Below, piece after piece: positions 22,349 to 33,419 of a stretch of 64,000 nt of DNA. Both the position numbers and the translations under genes were made by a program. Source of the DNA: Knufia peltigerae (lineage: Eukaryota > Ascomycota > Eurotiomycetes > Chaetothyriales > Trichomeriaceae); the NCBI GenBank assembly GCA_030247855.1, contig JAPDRN010000002.1, forward strand, positions 62,001-126,000. Direction: 5' to 3'. Position 1 is the first letter of the stretch; each line of letters starts with the position of its first letter. The notes beneath the pieces were generated by a model. It searched no databases. It saw only the letters and a list, made by a program, of their open reading frames with translations, and was not told the origin of the DNA.

Positions 22349-24613
22349 AGTGTTAACAAGCTGCCGTCGCACGATGATAATGGGAAAGAGTAAGATAATG
22401 ATGAGATTTCACAGAGACGGGTAATCTGTTGATTGGAGAGAGCATGCTCCTATATATGCCAGCTACAAGGCCATTAGTTGACGTAGGCAGAAGCGAGCAT
22501 TTTCCACTTGATTGCTCAATGCATGATCTGGTGTTCCTGGTGGCAGAATCACCAAGATAAATTTCACCGAGAGAACGGCCGTCAGGTGTCAAAGCAAGAC
22601 CTGATGCCAAGAGTACCCCAGACGACTTTTCTGGGGGGAAATCGACTGAACAGAGGCAAAAGGAGACGTATGTACCTTCTCAGTTTGCAGATCTGAACGT
22701 GGAGAGGTCTTGGACCACGAACAACGAGCAAGATTGGCCGAGAGAAGTGTCATATATTGTCCATAATGGCATGTCGACGAATCACGACAAACATGGTGAG
22801 TTCTGAAGAATACTGCAATGGCCGCCAAGCTAGCGGTGGAGGTGTCAATGGCTGGGCGCAGAGGCGAAGCACAGAGTCTGAGGAAGTATCAGGATCTCAC
22901 AACAATAGGAGTCTCATTGACGGAAATAACTAACACGAGGAACTAGAACTAGGCTATGGTGAGGGCTGCGCGAGTAAATGTGCGAGCGCGGGCAGTGCCC
23001 TATCTTGGCGCTAAGCCCGATTGGGTAACGACGTCGAGTGCGTGACAGGAAGAGAGTTAGCTCGGTTATAGAGAAATCGGGCAGATTCAACCGTAGGTTA
23101 ACAGCAATAAGGAAAAAACAAGTCCAAGCTGCGCACTTATCAGATACTTCTTGGCAGGCAATATTCTTCGCCAGCACGCGACTGTAGGTCTTGGTTTTCT
23201 TGGCGCTACTTTCTGGGCACTTCTCACAAGAACTTGGCGAGATTGGCGGAATGATCAGTGGGTCAAAAGGTCTGATTGCATGCTTGGACGACACTCCTCG
23301 GAGTATGTCTCGCTCCGACCGTAGGGAAGGAGAATTCCCCGAAAAAAAAGTCCAATATGTATTGACTTGCAGTATCGAGGTCTGACGCGAGAAAGGTGAC
23401 CGCTTGAAAGACGGCATATGGCTGTCGCATACCAGGTGGTGGTTTGAAGGAAGGATCAGCTGGCGCTGACGTTGCTTCTAAGATCGAGACCACGGACGGC
23501 CGCTCACAACCACCTGCGGTTCTTATCGAATGGAGAGTCCTAGCACGCCGCGGCCCACTCCGCCGATACGTCTTTGAACAAGTTAATGCCTTCTACTAGT
23601 CTTAAGACGCTCTTTCTACAAGCCCATATAGTCGCCCTTCTCATGTCGATTCTCCTCGAGGGGCGCCTGTTATTATGGCAAGTTTTAGGGCCTAGGTCTA
23701 TGCCTATTGACATTCTCTTGGGAGAGCTGGTGCGGCAACGAAAAAGGTCTCACCCAGAGGAAAATTTAAGCTTCTCTTTACTATACAAATTGATAGAGAT
23801 CCCCTCCTACTGGGCGAGGACAGACTCGTCAATACATCACATTGGACCATAACTATCAATTGGCCTAATTTACTTGCCATCTAACAGTTCTGATGTGACC
23901 AATAAGCACGCTATGTCAGATCTAAGACATGTTAATTGGCAGCTTAGGCGATATATCAACGGTGATTGAGAGGAGGCTCAATTTTTCTGAAAGAAGTGGC
24001 GCAGCGATTCTAATACGATGCTTCGACTACTATACTAATGTGGTGGGAATCAAAGCACAGAGTCGTACTTGGACGAGGCCGGTAATGATGGTGGTATATT
24101 TGACTCTCCGTATCTAACAACTAGGGTGAAGCATATAAGCGAGAACGCTGCCTTCTAAAGCCCTCCCAAGGCCACGTCATTACTCCGGACAAGAAAGGCC
24201 CTCTAGGGGTCCGAGGTAAGACTGACCCCCAAGCTTTGGCATCTCCGGCCTGCCACCCACGTACGTCGACCTAGATAGGCTCTTGCTTCCCTATTTATTG
24301 ATCACTAAGCTAAGCCAGGATTCTCCCCAGGCCCCCGCACGGGCTTCCTTGCCCGGGAAACCTTCCATGTTTCTCGTACCAAATGTGATCCACCAACGAC
24401 ATAGACAAGAGATCCTAACGACGAATTTCTTTTGAGTGCATCCAGCGACCGGTCGACACCATCACCCTCGAGCCGTGAAGGGTTGTAGCCCTCTACAAGA
24501 TCTTGCTTCCGAATTTTCCTCTGATCATGGGCTTCGGTCTGTTTGCAGTGTGGCTGGTATGATTGCAGCCAACGTCTAATTCGATTTTTTCCCATCACAA
24601 ATCGGCGCACACA
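22349..24613. other. 2.3-kb divergent intergenic region
   Basis: Between the divergent starts of the maltose-permease-like gene (22348) and a Zn2Cys6 gene (24614). I find no convincing gene, and the reading frames present lack codon bias or recognisable motifs. Such long divergent regions often hold extended regulatory sequence. Confidence 0.5.
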
Positions 24614-26791
24614 ATGACGGATGACAATTCCAAACAGACCGCATGTGATCGATGTCACAGGCGCAAAGCACGCTGCGACAAGGTCCAACCGTCTTGCTCT
24701 TCATGCATAAAGGCAGACACCCAGTGCGTTTACAGTGCCAAAGACCCGGTAATCCGTCGCCAAGACATGGAAAGGCTGGAGAGAAGGCTTCGTCAGATGG
24801 AAGCGAAGAACGAGGCTTTGGCAAGTCAGCTACGCGAGGCCAACTTTAGAGCAAACACAAGCAGTCCTCTAAGTACTGTTCCATCGGCTTCAAGTGGTCA
24901 GCAGGCAGCAGTCATCAACAGCAGCGGCTCGGGCAGTAACGAAGTGACAAGTCAAGTCACATTTCTGAGTCTCGGGGCTGGCGGCGAGCGGCAATACCTG
25001 GGGTCGACCAGTGGACTCCTTCTGGCCAGTCTGCTCCAGGCAGATAACCGAGGAAAAGTTCGAGGCATGCAGAATGATGACAACTACAATGCGGTCCGCA
25101 GATTTGGCTCGGGGACTCGTGTCGGGGCATTGACTCCCGATGTCAGTTCCTTGCCGGCTGAAAAGCTTGCCCGAAGTTTGGTTTCAGCGTATCTAGCTCA
25201 CGATCATTTGTGCTACCCATTCCTCCGTCCGAAGACGCTGTTGGAAAGCCTCGGGTTGATCTACGGCAGTGAGAGTTACTATGGGACACACCCCTTGGAA
25301 GCGTTTACTCTAGACATGGTCCTTGCCATCGCAACCGCTCAGGTCTCAAAGTTTGATTGGCAAGTGATGCCAGACGCTGAAACGCACCATGACCGGGCCA
25401 TGAGTAGACTAGGCACAGTGCTCGGTAAGGGTGGAATGGATGCTTTGCAGGCCATCCTATTGATGTGCCAATACCGGATCGGAAGTGGTCTTTATGATGC
25501 TTCCGCGAGTTTGTGGCACCTAGTTGGCACCGCAGCAAGAATGTGCTTTGAGCTCGGCTTACATCGCGAGTCGGTCTACTATGCTCCCGGGGCGGGTGTG
25601 GCTGGCATGGACGAAGGCGCATTCGAAAATTCCGAAGTCAGGAGGAGGTGCTTCTGGTGTGCATTGGCAATGGACAGGATCGCGAGCATCACTTTAGGCC
25701 GACCCTTGGCCATCCATCTCGACGATTTTGACACAGAGTTGCCACGTTCTGAGACGAATATTGTGGTCAGCCCAGGCAACAACCTGTCTCCCTCGGAGAA
25801 CGTCGGGAGCGCTCCCTGGCAGCTGAGGACAGCAATATTTGTGCTAATCGTGCGCTACCGCGTCATTTGCGGCCAGATCCTGACCTCCTTACACAATGTG
25901 ATCCGGGCCAGAATGAGTGCTTCCTTCGACTATGAGAGCAGGCGCAGCTCTCTTATCGAGGAACTTGAAGCCTGGAGAGCAGACACTCTGACGCTGCCGC
26001 TTGGAGGCTCACTTACCGACTCCGACCGATCCAGCTTCAGGGCGAGAGAATGGTACGACCTCTTATACCAGAACGCAATTTTGATGCTTTATCGTCCCTC
26101 GCCGTCCCTTCAAGATGCTTCTCAAACGGGCGAAACACTACAGCGCATCTTCGACGCCGCCCAAAGGTCGATCGGCATCTACGCATACCTCCACAACTCA
26201 CGTCGAATTAATTACTCTTCCATCACGCTGCACGCAGCGTTTATCGCGGGTTTGTCATACGTTTATGCCGTCCGCTCTCATTTCCAGACTCGTCGGCGCG
26301 AACTGGCAAGCAGTAGCAACCCAATGTCACAAAGTCCGGCTAGTTGTCTGCCCACCGACCCCACCATTAGCCAAATTGTCAACACTACTCGTGACTGCTC
26401 CAATGTCCTTGTCGCAGTCTCCGAGCGATGGAGCACTGCTCGTAACGCTCACCAAGTATTTGGCCGGCTTAGCGATGCTCTATTGACTGATGTAATCGAA
26501 TTTCAAAATAATTCTCGAAGCACATTTACCCGCAGTTCACAATTTAGCGCACCAAATCAAAACCATCCTAATACCATGCCGGATCTGGCATTCAGTCCCG
26601 CAATACCACAGCAGTCTTTCTCATCTACGGTACCGAACGTTATGGATTTCAGTTATCAAGACTGTTTCGATGATTTACAAAACCTCTATACAAGTTATGA
26701 TTTTGCAAATGTCTCGATGATGCAGGCGTCTCAAGATTGGCTTTTTGAGATCCAGTCTCTGGATCAGTCCATGGCCGCAGGAGGCCATTAA
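24614..26791 (+). CDS. Zn2Cys6 transcription factor
   Basis: Intronless 725-aa regulator. The start MTDDNSKQTACDRC is the first ATG in frame. The zinc cluster runs from C11 to C38 (CDRCHRRKARC, CSSC, C). A basic linker and a coiled coil follow at about residues 50-77 (MERLERRLRQMEAKNEALAS), the classic dimerising arrangement that binds CGG half-sites. The fungal-specific transcription factor domain spans about 190-480 with LARSLVSAYLAHDHLCYPFLRP, LLMCQYRIGSG and the RRRCFWCALAMDRIAS segment. The C-terminus is Gln/Asn/Ser rich and acidic, likely activating. It is convergent with the AtuA-like gene, only 143 bp apart. Its target could be the permease or the AtuA-ADH-ALDH genes; sequence alone cannot decide. 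Confidence 0.93.
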   Translation: MTDDNSKQTACDRCHRRKARCDKVQPSCSSCIKADTQCVYSAKDPVIRRQDMERLERRLRQMEAKNEALASQLREANFRANTSSPLSTVPSASSGQQAAVINSSGSGSNEVTSQVTFLSLGAGGERQYLGSTSGLLLASLLQADNRGKVRGMQNDDNYNAVRRFGSGTRVGALTPDVSSLPAEKLARSLVSAYLAHDHLCYPFLRPKTLLESLGLIYGSESYYGTHPLEAFTLDMVLAIATAQVSKFDWQVMPDAETHHDRAMSRLGTVLGKGGMDALQAILLMCQYRIGSGLYDASASLWHLVGTAARMCFELGLHRESVYYAPGAGVAGMDEGAFENSEVRRRCFWCALAMDRIASITLGRPLAIHLDDFDTELPRSETNIVVSPGNNLSPSENVGSAPWQLRTAIFVLIVRYRVICGQILTSLHNVIRARMSASFDYESRRSSLIEELEAWRADTLTLPLGGSLTDSDRSSFRAREWYDLLYQNAILMLYRPSPSLQDASQTGETLQRIFDAAQRSIGIYAYLHNSRRINYSSITLHAAFIAGLSYVYAVRSHFQTRRRELASSSNPMSQSPASCLPTDPTISQIVNTTRDCSNVLVAVSERWSTARNAHQVFGRLSDALLTDVIEFQNNSRSTFTRSSQFSAPNQNHPNTMPDLAFSPAIPQQSFSSTVPNVMDFSYQDCFDDLQNLYTSYDFANVSMMQASQDWLFEIQSLDQSMAAGGH

Positions 26792-26934
26792 ACCAGCGAG
26801 AGTCTTGCAATACGCATTTGTTTGACATAGTTGTTGCCTCAGGCAAATGGCTCTGCTTGTTGCTCAATAGGCTGAGAAAGATATCCATCATTATAAGCTC
26901 TGGCGGTGAAAATTGAATTAGCAGACCTTACACG

Positions 26935-28866
26935 CTATATGCAGCCACGTTCCAAAAATCTGGCTGGGATGTCTACATATCTACTTCTCAAATATTCACC
27001 GATACCCTTGCCGAGTCCATCGATTCGATCAGAAGATGCAATACCGCCGGAAAGATTGTCAAGAACTCGACTTCATATGATCAGCACGTCAGTTTTGGCC
27101 AATCAGGAGGGTACTTACAAATGTACTGCTAGTATCTTCGGAAATTCCACTCGCTCAACTCTTCGAGAAGGGTTGCATTTGAACCAGTCTTGGCCAAACA
27201 GTATCTTAATCTTCTCCACCGTGAGGATCGTTCTAAGCCATGCATATTCATCTTCATGCCGAACAAAGAAACCGACATTTGTGTTGTCCGCTTTGTCTCC
27301 CGACCTTGCGTGGACAATGCTACCAAGCGGTGCCTGCACTGTTACTCCAAGTGAGGCCAGATCGACCGGGTTTTCTGTCTCGTAGGAAGGCCTAATAGTT
27401 GGGTACTCTGCTGTTTTACTTGGGGCTTTGATGTCGATCAGCTCTCCGTCTCCCAAGTCAACCTGATGCTGGATCGCAGAGAGTGGAATAATTGCCGGAA
27501 AGATTTCCATGAACGGCTTTGGATCCATTGTTCTAAAGTCAAGGTTCATGTGGTAGCCTGGGTAACTCTGCATTCTCAGAGCATAGATTGGAGTCTTGAA
27601 GTTGCGAGCAACAATATCCCTTTTTTCTCGGGCTTGCGCAAAGATTCGCAATTGGACAGTTCCTGCCTGTTGGCTATCCGGATTTTTGACTTCTGACCCA
27701 TACAGCTCGATACTCAGCTTGCTGAACTTGTTCTTTCTGAAGATATGTTGGAGTTGATTCTTCATCATCTGTGCTTTTGCATCAACGTCAAGTCCGTTGA
27801 TGAAGAAAGTCGCTTCTGCTTGATACCCTCCTGGCGCCGCGAACATCGCTTTGGTGGTTGGCGGAGGTGGATGGCCGACTATTCCCGTAACCCGAACTCG
27901 ATTCGGGAAATCCTGCTCATCCTCAATCTGAATCATAGAGAGATCCGCCACGACATCAGGGTTCAGGTAGAGGTGGCCTTGCAGCTCATACAGCGTCTGC
28001 GCTTTGACTGTTTCAGCTGTAACATGCCCGCCCCCTGTCGAACTTTTGGTGATGACACACCGGCCTTGGGCATCTATTTCGGCAATTGGAAAGGCCACAT
28101 CTACCAAGTCGTCCAGAAAGTCTTTGAAGCCAGAGAAGTTGGCCCCAACGACATAGGCACCACACTCGATCAAATGCCCTGCCAGCAATGCTCCTGCAAG
28201 CTCATCATATTGCTCTTCCATACTCCACCCAAAATGCCATGCTGCAGCCCCCATAACAGGGGAAGCGTCCGTACAACGCCCACAAATTACAATGCTTGCA
28301 CCCGATTTCAGTGCTTCGACAATGCCTCGACAGCCGATGTACGCATTTCCGGAAAACGGTTCCAGTTCCCAATCATCCAGAGACAGGTCGGTGTGATCCA
28401 AGTGAGGGAAATGCAAGTCTTGTCGCCGATTTGAGTCCTTCAACAGGTTTGAGATGTCGTCGCCTAGGACAGCAGCCACGATTATCTGGCCGTGTCCCTT
28501 TGCTTCGAGGAGTTCTCGTACTTTTCGGGTCAAAGATTGCGTGTTCAAGGCTCCAGCGTTGGTAATGACCCTGATACCTTTCGCTATGATATCGTCGATA
28601 CACTCTTCGAGTTGTTCATAGAAACCGTTCTCATACCCAAGCTCTGGACTCTCCTTCTTGGTTATCGCATTCCAAGCAATGTTCATTTCAGAGAGCCAGT
28701 CGCCTGTAATCACGTCCACATTGCTTTCCGCAACCATTCTAGCCATGGCGCCTGGCATGTCGCCCGTTGCACCGGAGACATTTCCAATGCGTATAGGGCC
28801 TTTGCTGATCATCTCGAGGTCGTCGATCCACTCACCAAGTCTCTTCTGGGAGTGACAGCAGTACAT
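26935..28866 (-). CDS. AtuA-like (DUF1446, acyclic terpene utilisation) protein
   Basis: Two exons, 28866-27119 and 27070-26935, joined over a 48-bp intron, give 627 aa. Starting at the second Met (28812, MISKGPIRIGN) would give 609 aa and fits the family start better. Core features are PIRIGNVSGATGDMPGAM, NAGALN, AVLGDD, YIGCRGIVEALKSGASIVICGRCTDAS, and the Gly-rich SSTGGGHVT. A C-terminal swivelling domain has HARSGDKADNTNVGFF. The last exon supplies AVHFRVLDNLSGGIASSDRIDGLGKG, the usual fungal ending. AtuA is encoded in the Pseudomonas citronellol/geraniol operon, but its biochemical step is unresolved. Fungal and bacterial paralogs also occur beside short-chain acyl-CoA genes. Next to the ADH and ALDH this supports an isoprenoid or branched-acid catabolic role. 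Confidence 0.9.
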
Positions 28867-29383
28867 AACAACTCGGGAAGAAGCTCGACTGGCTATCCTC
28901 GTGAGATTTCACGATTTGATTCTCGCCACACCTGACTACGAGCATATCGCAAATAGGATCCCGATTTCTGCCTAGCTCTCAATGGCCTGTACGTGTCCGC
29001 TTAGGACTGTTTTTGCGGTGGCTTTTTAAGCCGAGACCCACCATCGGTGCCGCTGCCGAGCGCTAGCAACTTCCAGCTTTTCTACCTCGTTGGTCGACAT
29101 CAGGGTGGGAAACAAAGCAACCAAATACGATCCAGAACATCATGTTGTCTCTCTTCCTTCCCTTAGAATTCTTTGGCTTAGGGTCTGAGCTGCCAAAATC
29201 GTCGAGATCACGTGGATATACCCTAAGCATCTAATATATATAGATCTACAAGTACTTTGCTAGTGAAGAAATAGCACACCAATGGGGCCATCCAGAATAG
29301 CTATAGTATCAGTAAATCAAATCAAAATTATGCATACACGAAAGGATGTTCTTCCATCACCGCATAGAATTCTTTTCCGTCTT
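28867..29383 (-). promoter_or_regulatory. AtuA-like promoter / ADH 3' flank
   Basis: 517 bp between the AtuA-like start and the ADH stop, both genes on the minus strand. A TATA-like AATATATATAG lies at about 29232. No gene seen. Confidence 0.45.
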
Positions 29384-30681
29384 TCACGGCACCAGGATGA
29401 CTTTTCTGGCAAGCTGCTTCTCGAAGATCTCGTACCCGTAAGCCGCTTTTGATAATGGGAGACGATGCGTGACCATGCTGGCAAGCTTCTCCTTATTCGC
29501 CGCCACCACTTCCATCGCCTCGTCGAAGACTGTTCTCACGGGTGCTCTGCCGAGATTGATGCTAGAAACATTAGCTATGGGCGTTATTAGGGGAACAATG
29601 CCTCACTTCAAATTCTTCTGGTAGCATTCAAGCGCTGTGAATGGTAGGTCTCCCTGGTGAAACCCAATAGATGACAGAACGCCACAAGGCCGGAGAAGAT
29701 CGAATGCTGATCTCAGTGCCGCGTTGTTTCCAACAACTTCAATGACTGCGTCAGCGCCGCGACCTTGCGTCGCCTTCATAACCTTCGCTTGTACGTCGTC
29801 TCGACCCAGCTTGAGTGGAATACCGCCGAGTTTCGCCGCCTGGTCCAGTCGATCATCGACACTATCGACAACGTAGATCGTTCTCACCCCTTTGGACCGC
29901 GCCGTCAAAATGGCGCAGAGTCCAACTGGACCACACCCTAGACACACGAAGACCGCTTCTTCTAACGATTGCGACTTCGACAATCCGCTACGTTTTGGCG
30001 AATCGAGGTCAGTGTAATGATTACCATTCACCAGATCTGAGGAGCGGAAACATTCGATGGCTCTCATGGCGCCGTAGTGTCCCGTGGGGAATATATCGCA
30101 CATCATGATCAAGAGTTCGTCATCAACCCCCTCTGGCGTCGATTTCAACGTGCCATCCGCAAACGGTACCCGAACGTACTCTGCTTGTCCTCCTGCTAAA
30201 CCCTGTGTGCCAAATGGTGCCAGGCCCTCGGGACATCGATTGCTGTAGCCATGCTCACAGAACCAGCAGCACATGCTGGTTCAAGTCAGATGATTGGATA
30301 TTTTGGGTATCACAAGCTAGCCTGTCTGGAACTTGATACTTACCAGACCGGAGAGAACGTACAAACAACCTTCTGACCAACTTGGAAACTTCGTACGTCT
30401 GATCCTACTTCTTCGATAAACCCTACAAACTCATGACCCTGCCAAAATGTAAAAGATCATTCTGTCAGAAAAGATCGCCAGGTCAAAGTATAAGTTCGTT
30501 CTGTACTTACCATGATATGCCCTGTCGCCGTCTTCTGATGACCTCGATACATATGCAGTTCCGAACCGCAGATGCCTGCGGAAGTCACCTTGACAATAGC
30601 ATCTGTAGGATCTCTAAGAGTGGGCTTGGGGCGTTTTTCGACGTCTATCTTCCGAGGTCCGTTGAATATTACGGCATTCAT
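29384..30681 (-). CDS. Zinc-dependent alcohol dehydrogenase (MDR, FDH-like)
   Basis: Four exons (30681-30511, 30438-30344, 30275-29607, 29561-29384) encode 370 aa. The frame is open to an upstream ATG at 30747, which would add 22 residues; I prefer MNAVIFNGPRKIDVEKRP. Catalytic zinc ligands lie in AGICGSELHMYRGH and GHEF. The structural zinc lobe has four Cys in CMCCWFCEHGYSNRC. The NAD-binding Rossmann is VCLGCGPVGLCAI. The domain resembles glutathione-independent formaldehyde/secondary alcohol dehydrogenases of the FDH-like branch. It would oxidise an alcohol to an aldehyde or ketone. With the ALDH at 31531 it makes an alcohol-to-acid pair, the order expected for geraniol- or citronellol-type alcohols. 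The substrate is inferred from context only. Confidence 0.92.
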
Positions 30682-30863
30682 TTTAGAGTCTTGGTGTTGT
30701 GCAGCTTGTTTAACGTGTTTTTCCTCGTTGAGACTCGAGTTTCGCATTTTTTTCTCTGGGCGTCTGAGAATTCAGGTTTTGCTACAGGAAATTAGGATAC
30801 GATGGCACTACCTACACAGCTTCCACTTGGGAATCAAGTCATCATCCAGATAAATCGGCTTTA

Positions 30864-30881
30864 GCGGGCGTTAAGGCCCGC
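30864..30881. promoter_or_regulatory. 6-6-6 inverted repeat upstream of ADH
   Basis: GCGGGC and GCCCGC separated by GTTAAG, a perfect inverted repeat in the ADH/ALDH divergent region. It could be a CGG-type Zn2Cys6 site or a small hairpin; neither is shown. Confidence 0.4.
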
Positions 30882-30904
30882 GAGTGAAGCGAAGACATAT
30901 CACG

Positions 30905-31163
30905 CTAGTCTCTCCACAGGCTAACGGCAGCGTGGGCCTCTGGGAGCTCGGTAAATGAGACGAGGCTCGAGATCCTGGCCTCACCGAGGATCCGCCCTGA
31001 AGGCATAGCGACTGATTGTCGTACTTCTTGGAAGATCGACAGGTCGTTGTGAAGGGATTTGGAAGCAAATGCCGTCATGACGGTGCGGAGACCGACGCCG
31101 TGGAGCTGGGCGGTTCGAGATGCCGAAACTCCCTTGGCAATTCGAGGGAACGCTGAGAGAGCC
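30905..31163 (-). pseudogene. Possible remnant of a last exon, unidentified
   Basis: The minus strand has an 85-codon open frame ending at a stop (30905-30907). It is preceded by a splice-acceptor-like CTCTCTCAG but has no upstream exon. The translation is protein-like (AQLHGVGLRTVMTAFASKSL, GRILGEARISSLVSFTELPE) with balanced composition. I do not recognise the family. It may be the decayed 3' end of a lost gene, or chance. Confidence 0.25.
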
Positions 31164-31530
31164 CGAGCTTAGATTGTCCAATGAGCGCGCACAGCTTCAA
31201 GGATCCACGGTGTTCGTGTCTGTCATTCTTATCGATGACACAGCAACTGAGTGGGCTTACGAGAGTTCATTGTTCGGTTACAGAGTAGACTCATGACACT
31301 TTCGGTCTGGAGAATGCTTAATTAGTCAGGGAGATGGTCGGAGCCTACCATGCAAGACAAATTGAGTATTGGCTTTGCTCAAGGACCGCATGTCCCTGAT
31401 TATCTATACAAGAGTTATTTACCTGAATACTAGCACATGTTCTCATTCGAATTCAGCCTTCCACGCATTGCGATTCGCTGCTAAGGACAAAACTTTTCGA
31501 AAACAAACTACTTCCTACACGTGTATACTG

Positions 31531-33419
31531 ATGATGGGAACAGCAAAACAGAAGACACCAAGTCCAAGGCACTTGACCAGGTTCTACATCGATGGCCAAT
31601 ATGCCAAGCCGATATCCGAGCAGACATATGTCCTACACAATCCCAAGGATGACACTGTCGTTGCCGATGCAGTGCCTATTGGTGGCCCAGAGGACGTCAA
31701 TGCCGCGGTAGCAGCTGCAGAAGCCGCCTTCAGAGGGCCTTGGAGCACTTTCACGGCGGCACAAAGGTCTGAATGTCTGCGTCGCCTTGCTGACATTCTA
31801 GAGGACAGGCTGGTTGATATTTTGACATTGGATTCACTCACAACTGGGAACCCTGTTTCGTTGATCCCTTCACGCGAGAAGACGTATATCAAAAACAATC
31901 TGTTATACTACTGTAAGTAGATCCTTAATCTGGTCAAGATTGGATTCCGTTAAACGACGATAAGCTGGATGGACCGACAAGCAAAAGGGCGACTACTACC
32001 CTGCAGATGACGGATTTGTGAAATTAGTACGGCATGAGCCTTTGGGGTGAGTCTTTCGTTGTCTATGTGTCATAGCTAAGCAAGAAACTGAAATAGCGAG
32101 TAGCGTGTGCGTTGGAATAAACCCATATAACTCACCAGTGGCGTCCTTCATCATCAAGGCCGCTCCCTGCCTAGCCACTGGCAATGTGTTGATAATCAAA
32201 CCCTCAGAGAAAAGCCCGCTCGGATCGCTGGCGCTCGCTCCTTTGTTTGAGGAAGCCGGGTTTCCCAAGGGTGTGGTCCAGGTTGTTACTGGAGACGGAA
32301 GAACTGGGGCACTTTTTGCAAGGCATATGCGTGTACGGAAGGTAAAGCTCTCTTCCCACACTCTAGCTCGGCTCCAGTAGCAGATATCAAGAATACTGAC
32401 GACGTGTATGGTATAAAGGTGAGCTTCACTGGTAGTGTCGCGACTGGAAAGAAAATCCAGATAGCCGCCGCAGAAAGTAATCTCAAAAGAGTCACCCTTG
32501 AGCTTGGTGAGTGACTAAGCTATAGGACGGTCCAGAAAGTTGGCAGCTAACTTGTTATCACAGGAGGCAAGAGCCCGGCTGTAATTTTCGAAGATGCAAA
32601 TATCGAAAATGCTCTCACTTGGTAGGCAATATAATCGTGGACGAGGTTGATACACGGCGCTAACAGGACTAATGGCAGGACAATCAACGGAATTCTAGCG
32701 CGATCTGGTCAAGTTTGTGTAGCGGCATCTCGAGTCTACGTCCAACAAACCATCTCCCAACAATTTATCGATGCATACAGCGAGAGAATGAAAGAAGCTG
32801 CCTCGCGGCTTGGTGACCCTCAGGATTTCGAGACGACTCTTGGGCCCCTCGCCGACGCATCCAGCTTTGCTAAAGTCGAAGCAATGATCGAAAAGGGTAA
32901 AATAGAAGCCGACTTGGTCGTTGGTGGTGTTAGACACGGTGATTCTGGTTGCTTCATGGAACCAGCCGTATTTCTTAATCCCCGGCCCGACGCGGAGATC
33001 TATAAGAATGAAGTATTTGGACCCGTGGCAGTCATCAAGACTTTTGAGACCGAGGAAGAAGTGGTTAAATTGGCTAATGATACAGAGTTTGGGTTGATGG
33101 CCGGTGTCTTCACGAGGGACATCACTCGCGCGCTAAGGGTGTCGAGCAACATCGACTCAGGGGTTTGCGGGATTAATTGCATCTCTTACGTCCGAATTCC
33201 CCCTTCTCCTTCACGAAAACCATAGGGGCTGATGCTTGCGACTTTCCAGATGAATATCCAGGCACCTTTTGGAGGAAAGAAAATATCAGGCATAGGCAGA
33301 GAATTCGGTGAATATGTGAGTAGTCGCTATCAGATTTACTCTGATAAGATGATTACTAAATTTCTTTGATCCAGGCCCTTCGTTCGTTCACGGAACCAAA
33401 GACAGTCTTAATCAAGTAA
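31531..33419 (+). CDS. NAD(P)-dependent aldehyde dehydrogenase
   Basis: Eight exons: 31531-31912, 31965-32046, 32104-32341, 32419-32506, 32564-32621, 32679-33189, 33250-33315 and 33375-33419, total 489 aa. The intron after 33189 needs a GTCCGA donor, which is unusual; the others are GTAAGT/GTGAGT-like. Joining gives a complete ALDH: INPYNSPVASFIIKAAPCLA, KPSEKSPLGSLALAPL, FTGSVATGKKIQ, catalytic Glu in LELGGKSP, catalytic Cys in SGQVCVAASR, NEVFGPVAVI, and APFGGKKISGIGREFGEYAL ending EPKTVLIK. It oxidises an aldehyde to the acid. Divergent from the ADH, it is placed to take its product onward. Which aldehyde is used cannot be read. Confidence 0.9.

Larger units (their letters stand above)
30682..31530. 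promoter_or_regulatory. Divergent ADH/ALDH promoter with possible exon remnant
   Basis: 849 bp between the divergent ADH and ALDH starts. A perfect inverted repeat GCGGGC-GTTAAG-GCCCGC sits at 30864-30881, about 185 bp from the ADH start. A GC-richer stretch (30905-31165) has a clean minus-strand frame without ATG, listed separately. Confidence 0.5.

Noticed and set aside
22914..23417. 167-codon minus-strand open frame in the 2.3-kb gap
   Set aside because: Ser/Arg-rich with no hydrophobic core or motif, and no splice context or start environment; it looks like a chance frame.
30270..30280. tRNA B-box-like GGTTCAAGTC
   Set aside because: Lies in an ADH intron/exon junction, has no matching A box at the right distance and the T-stem does not pair.
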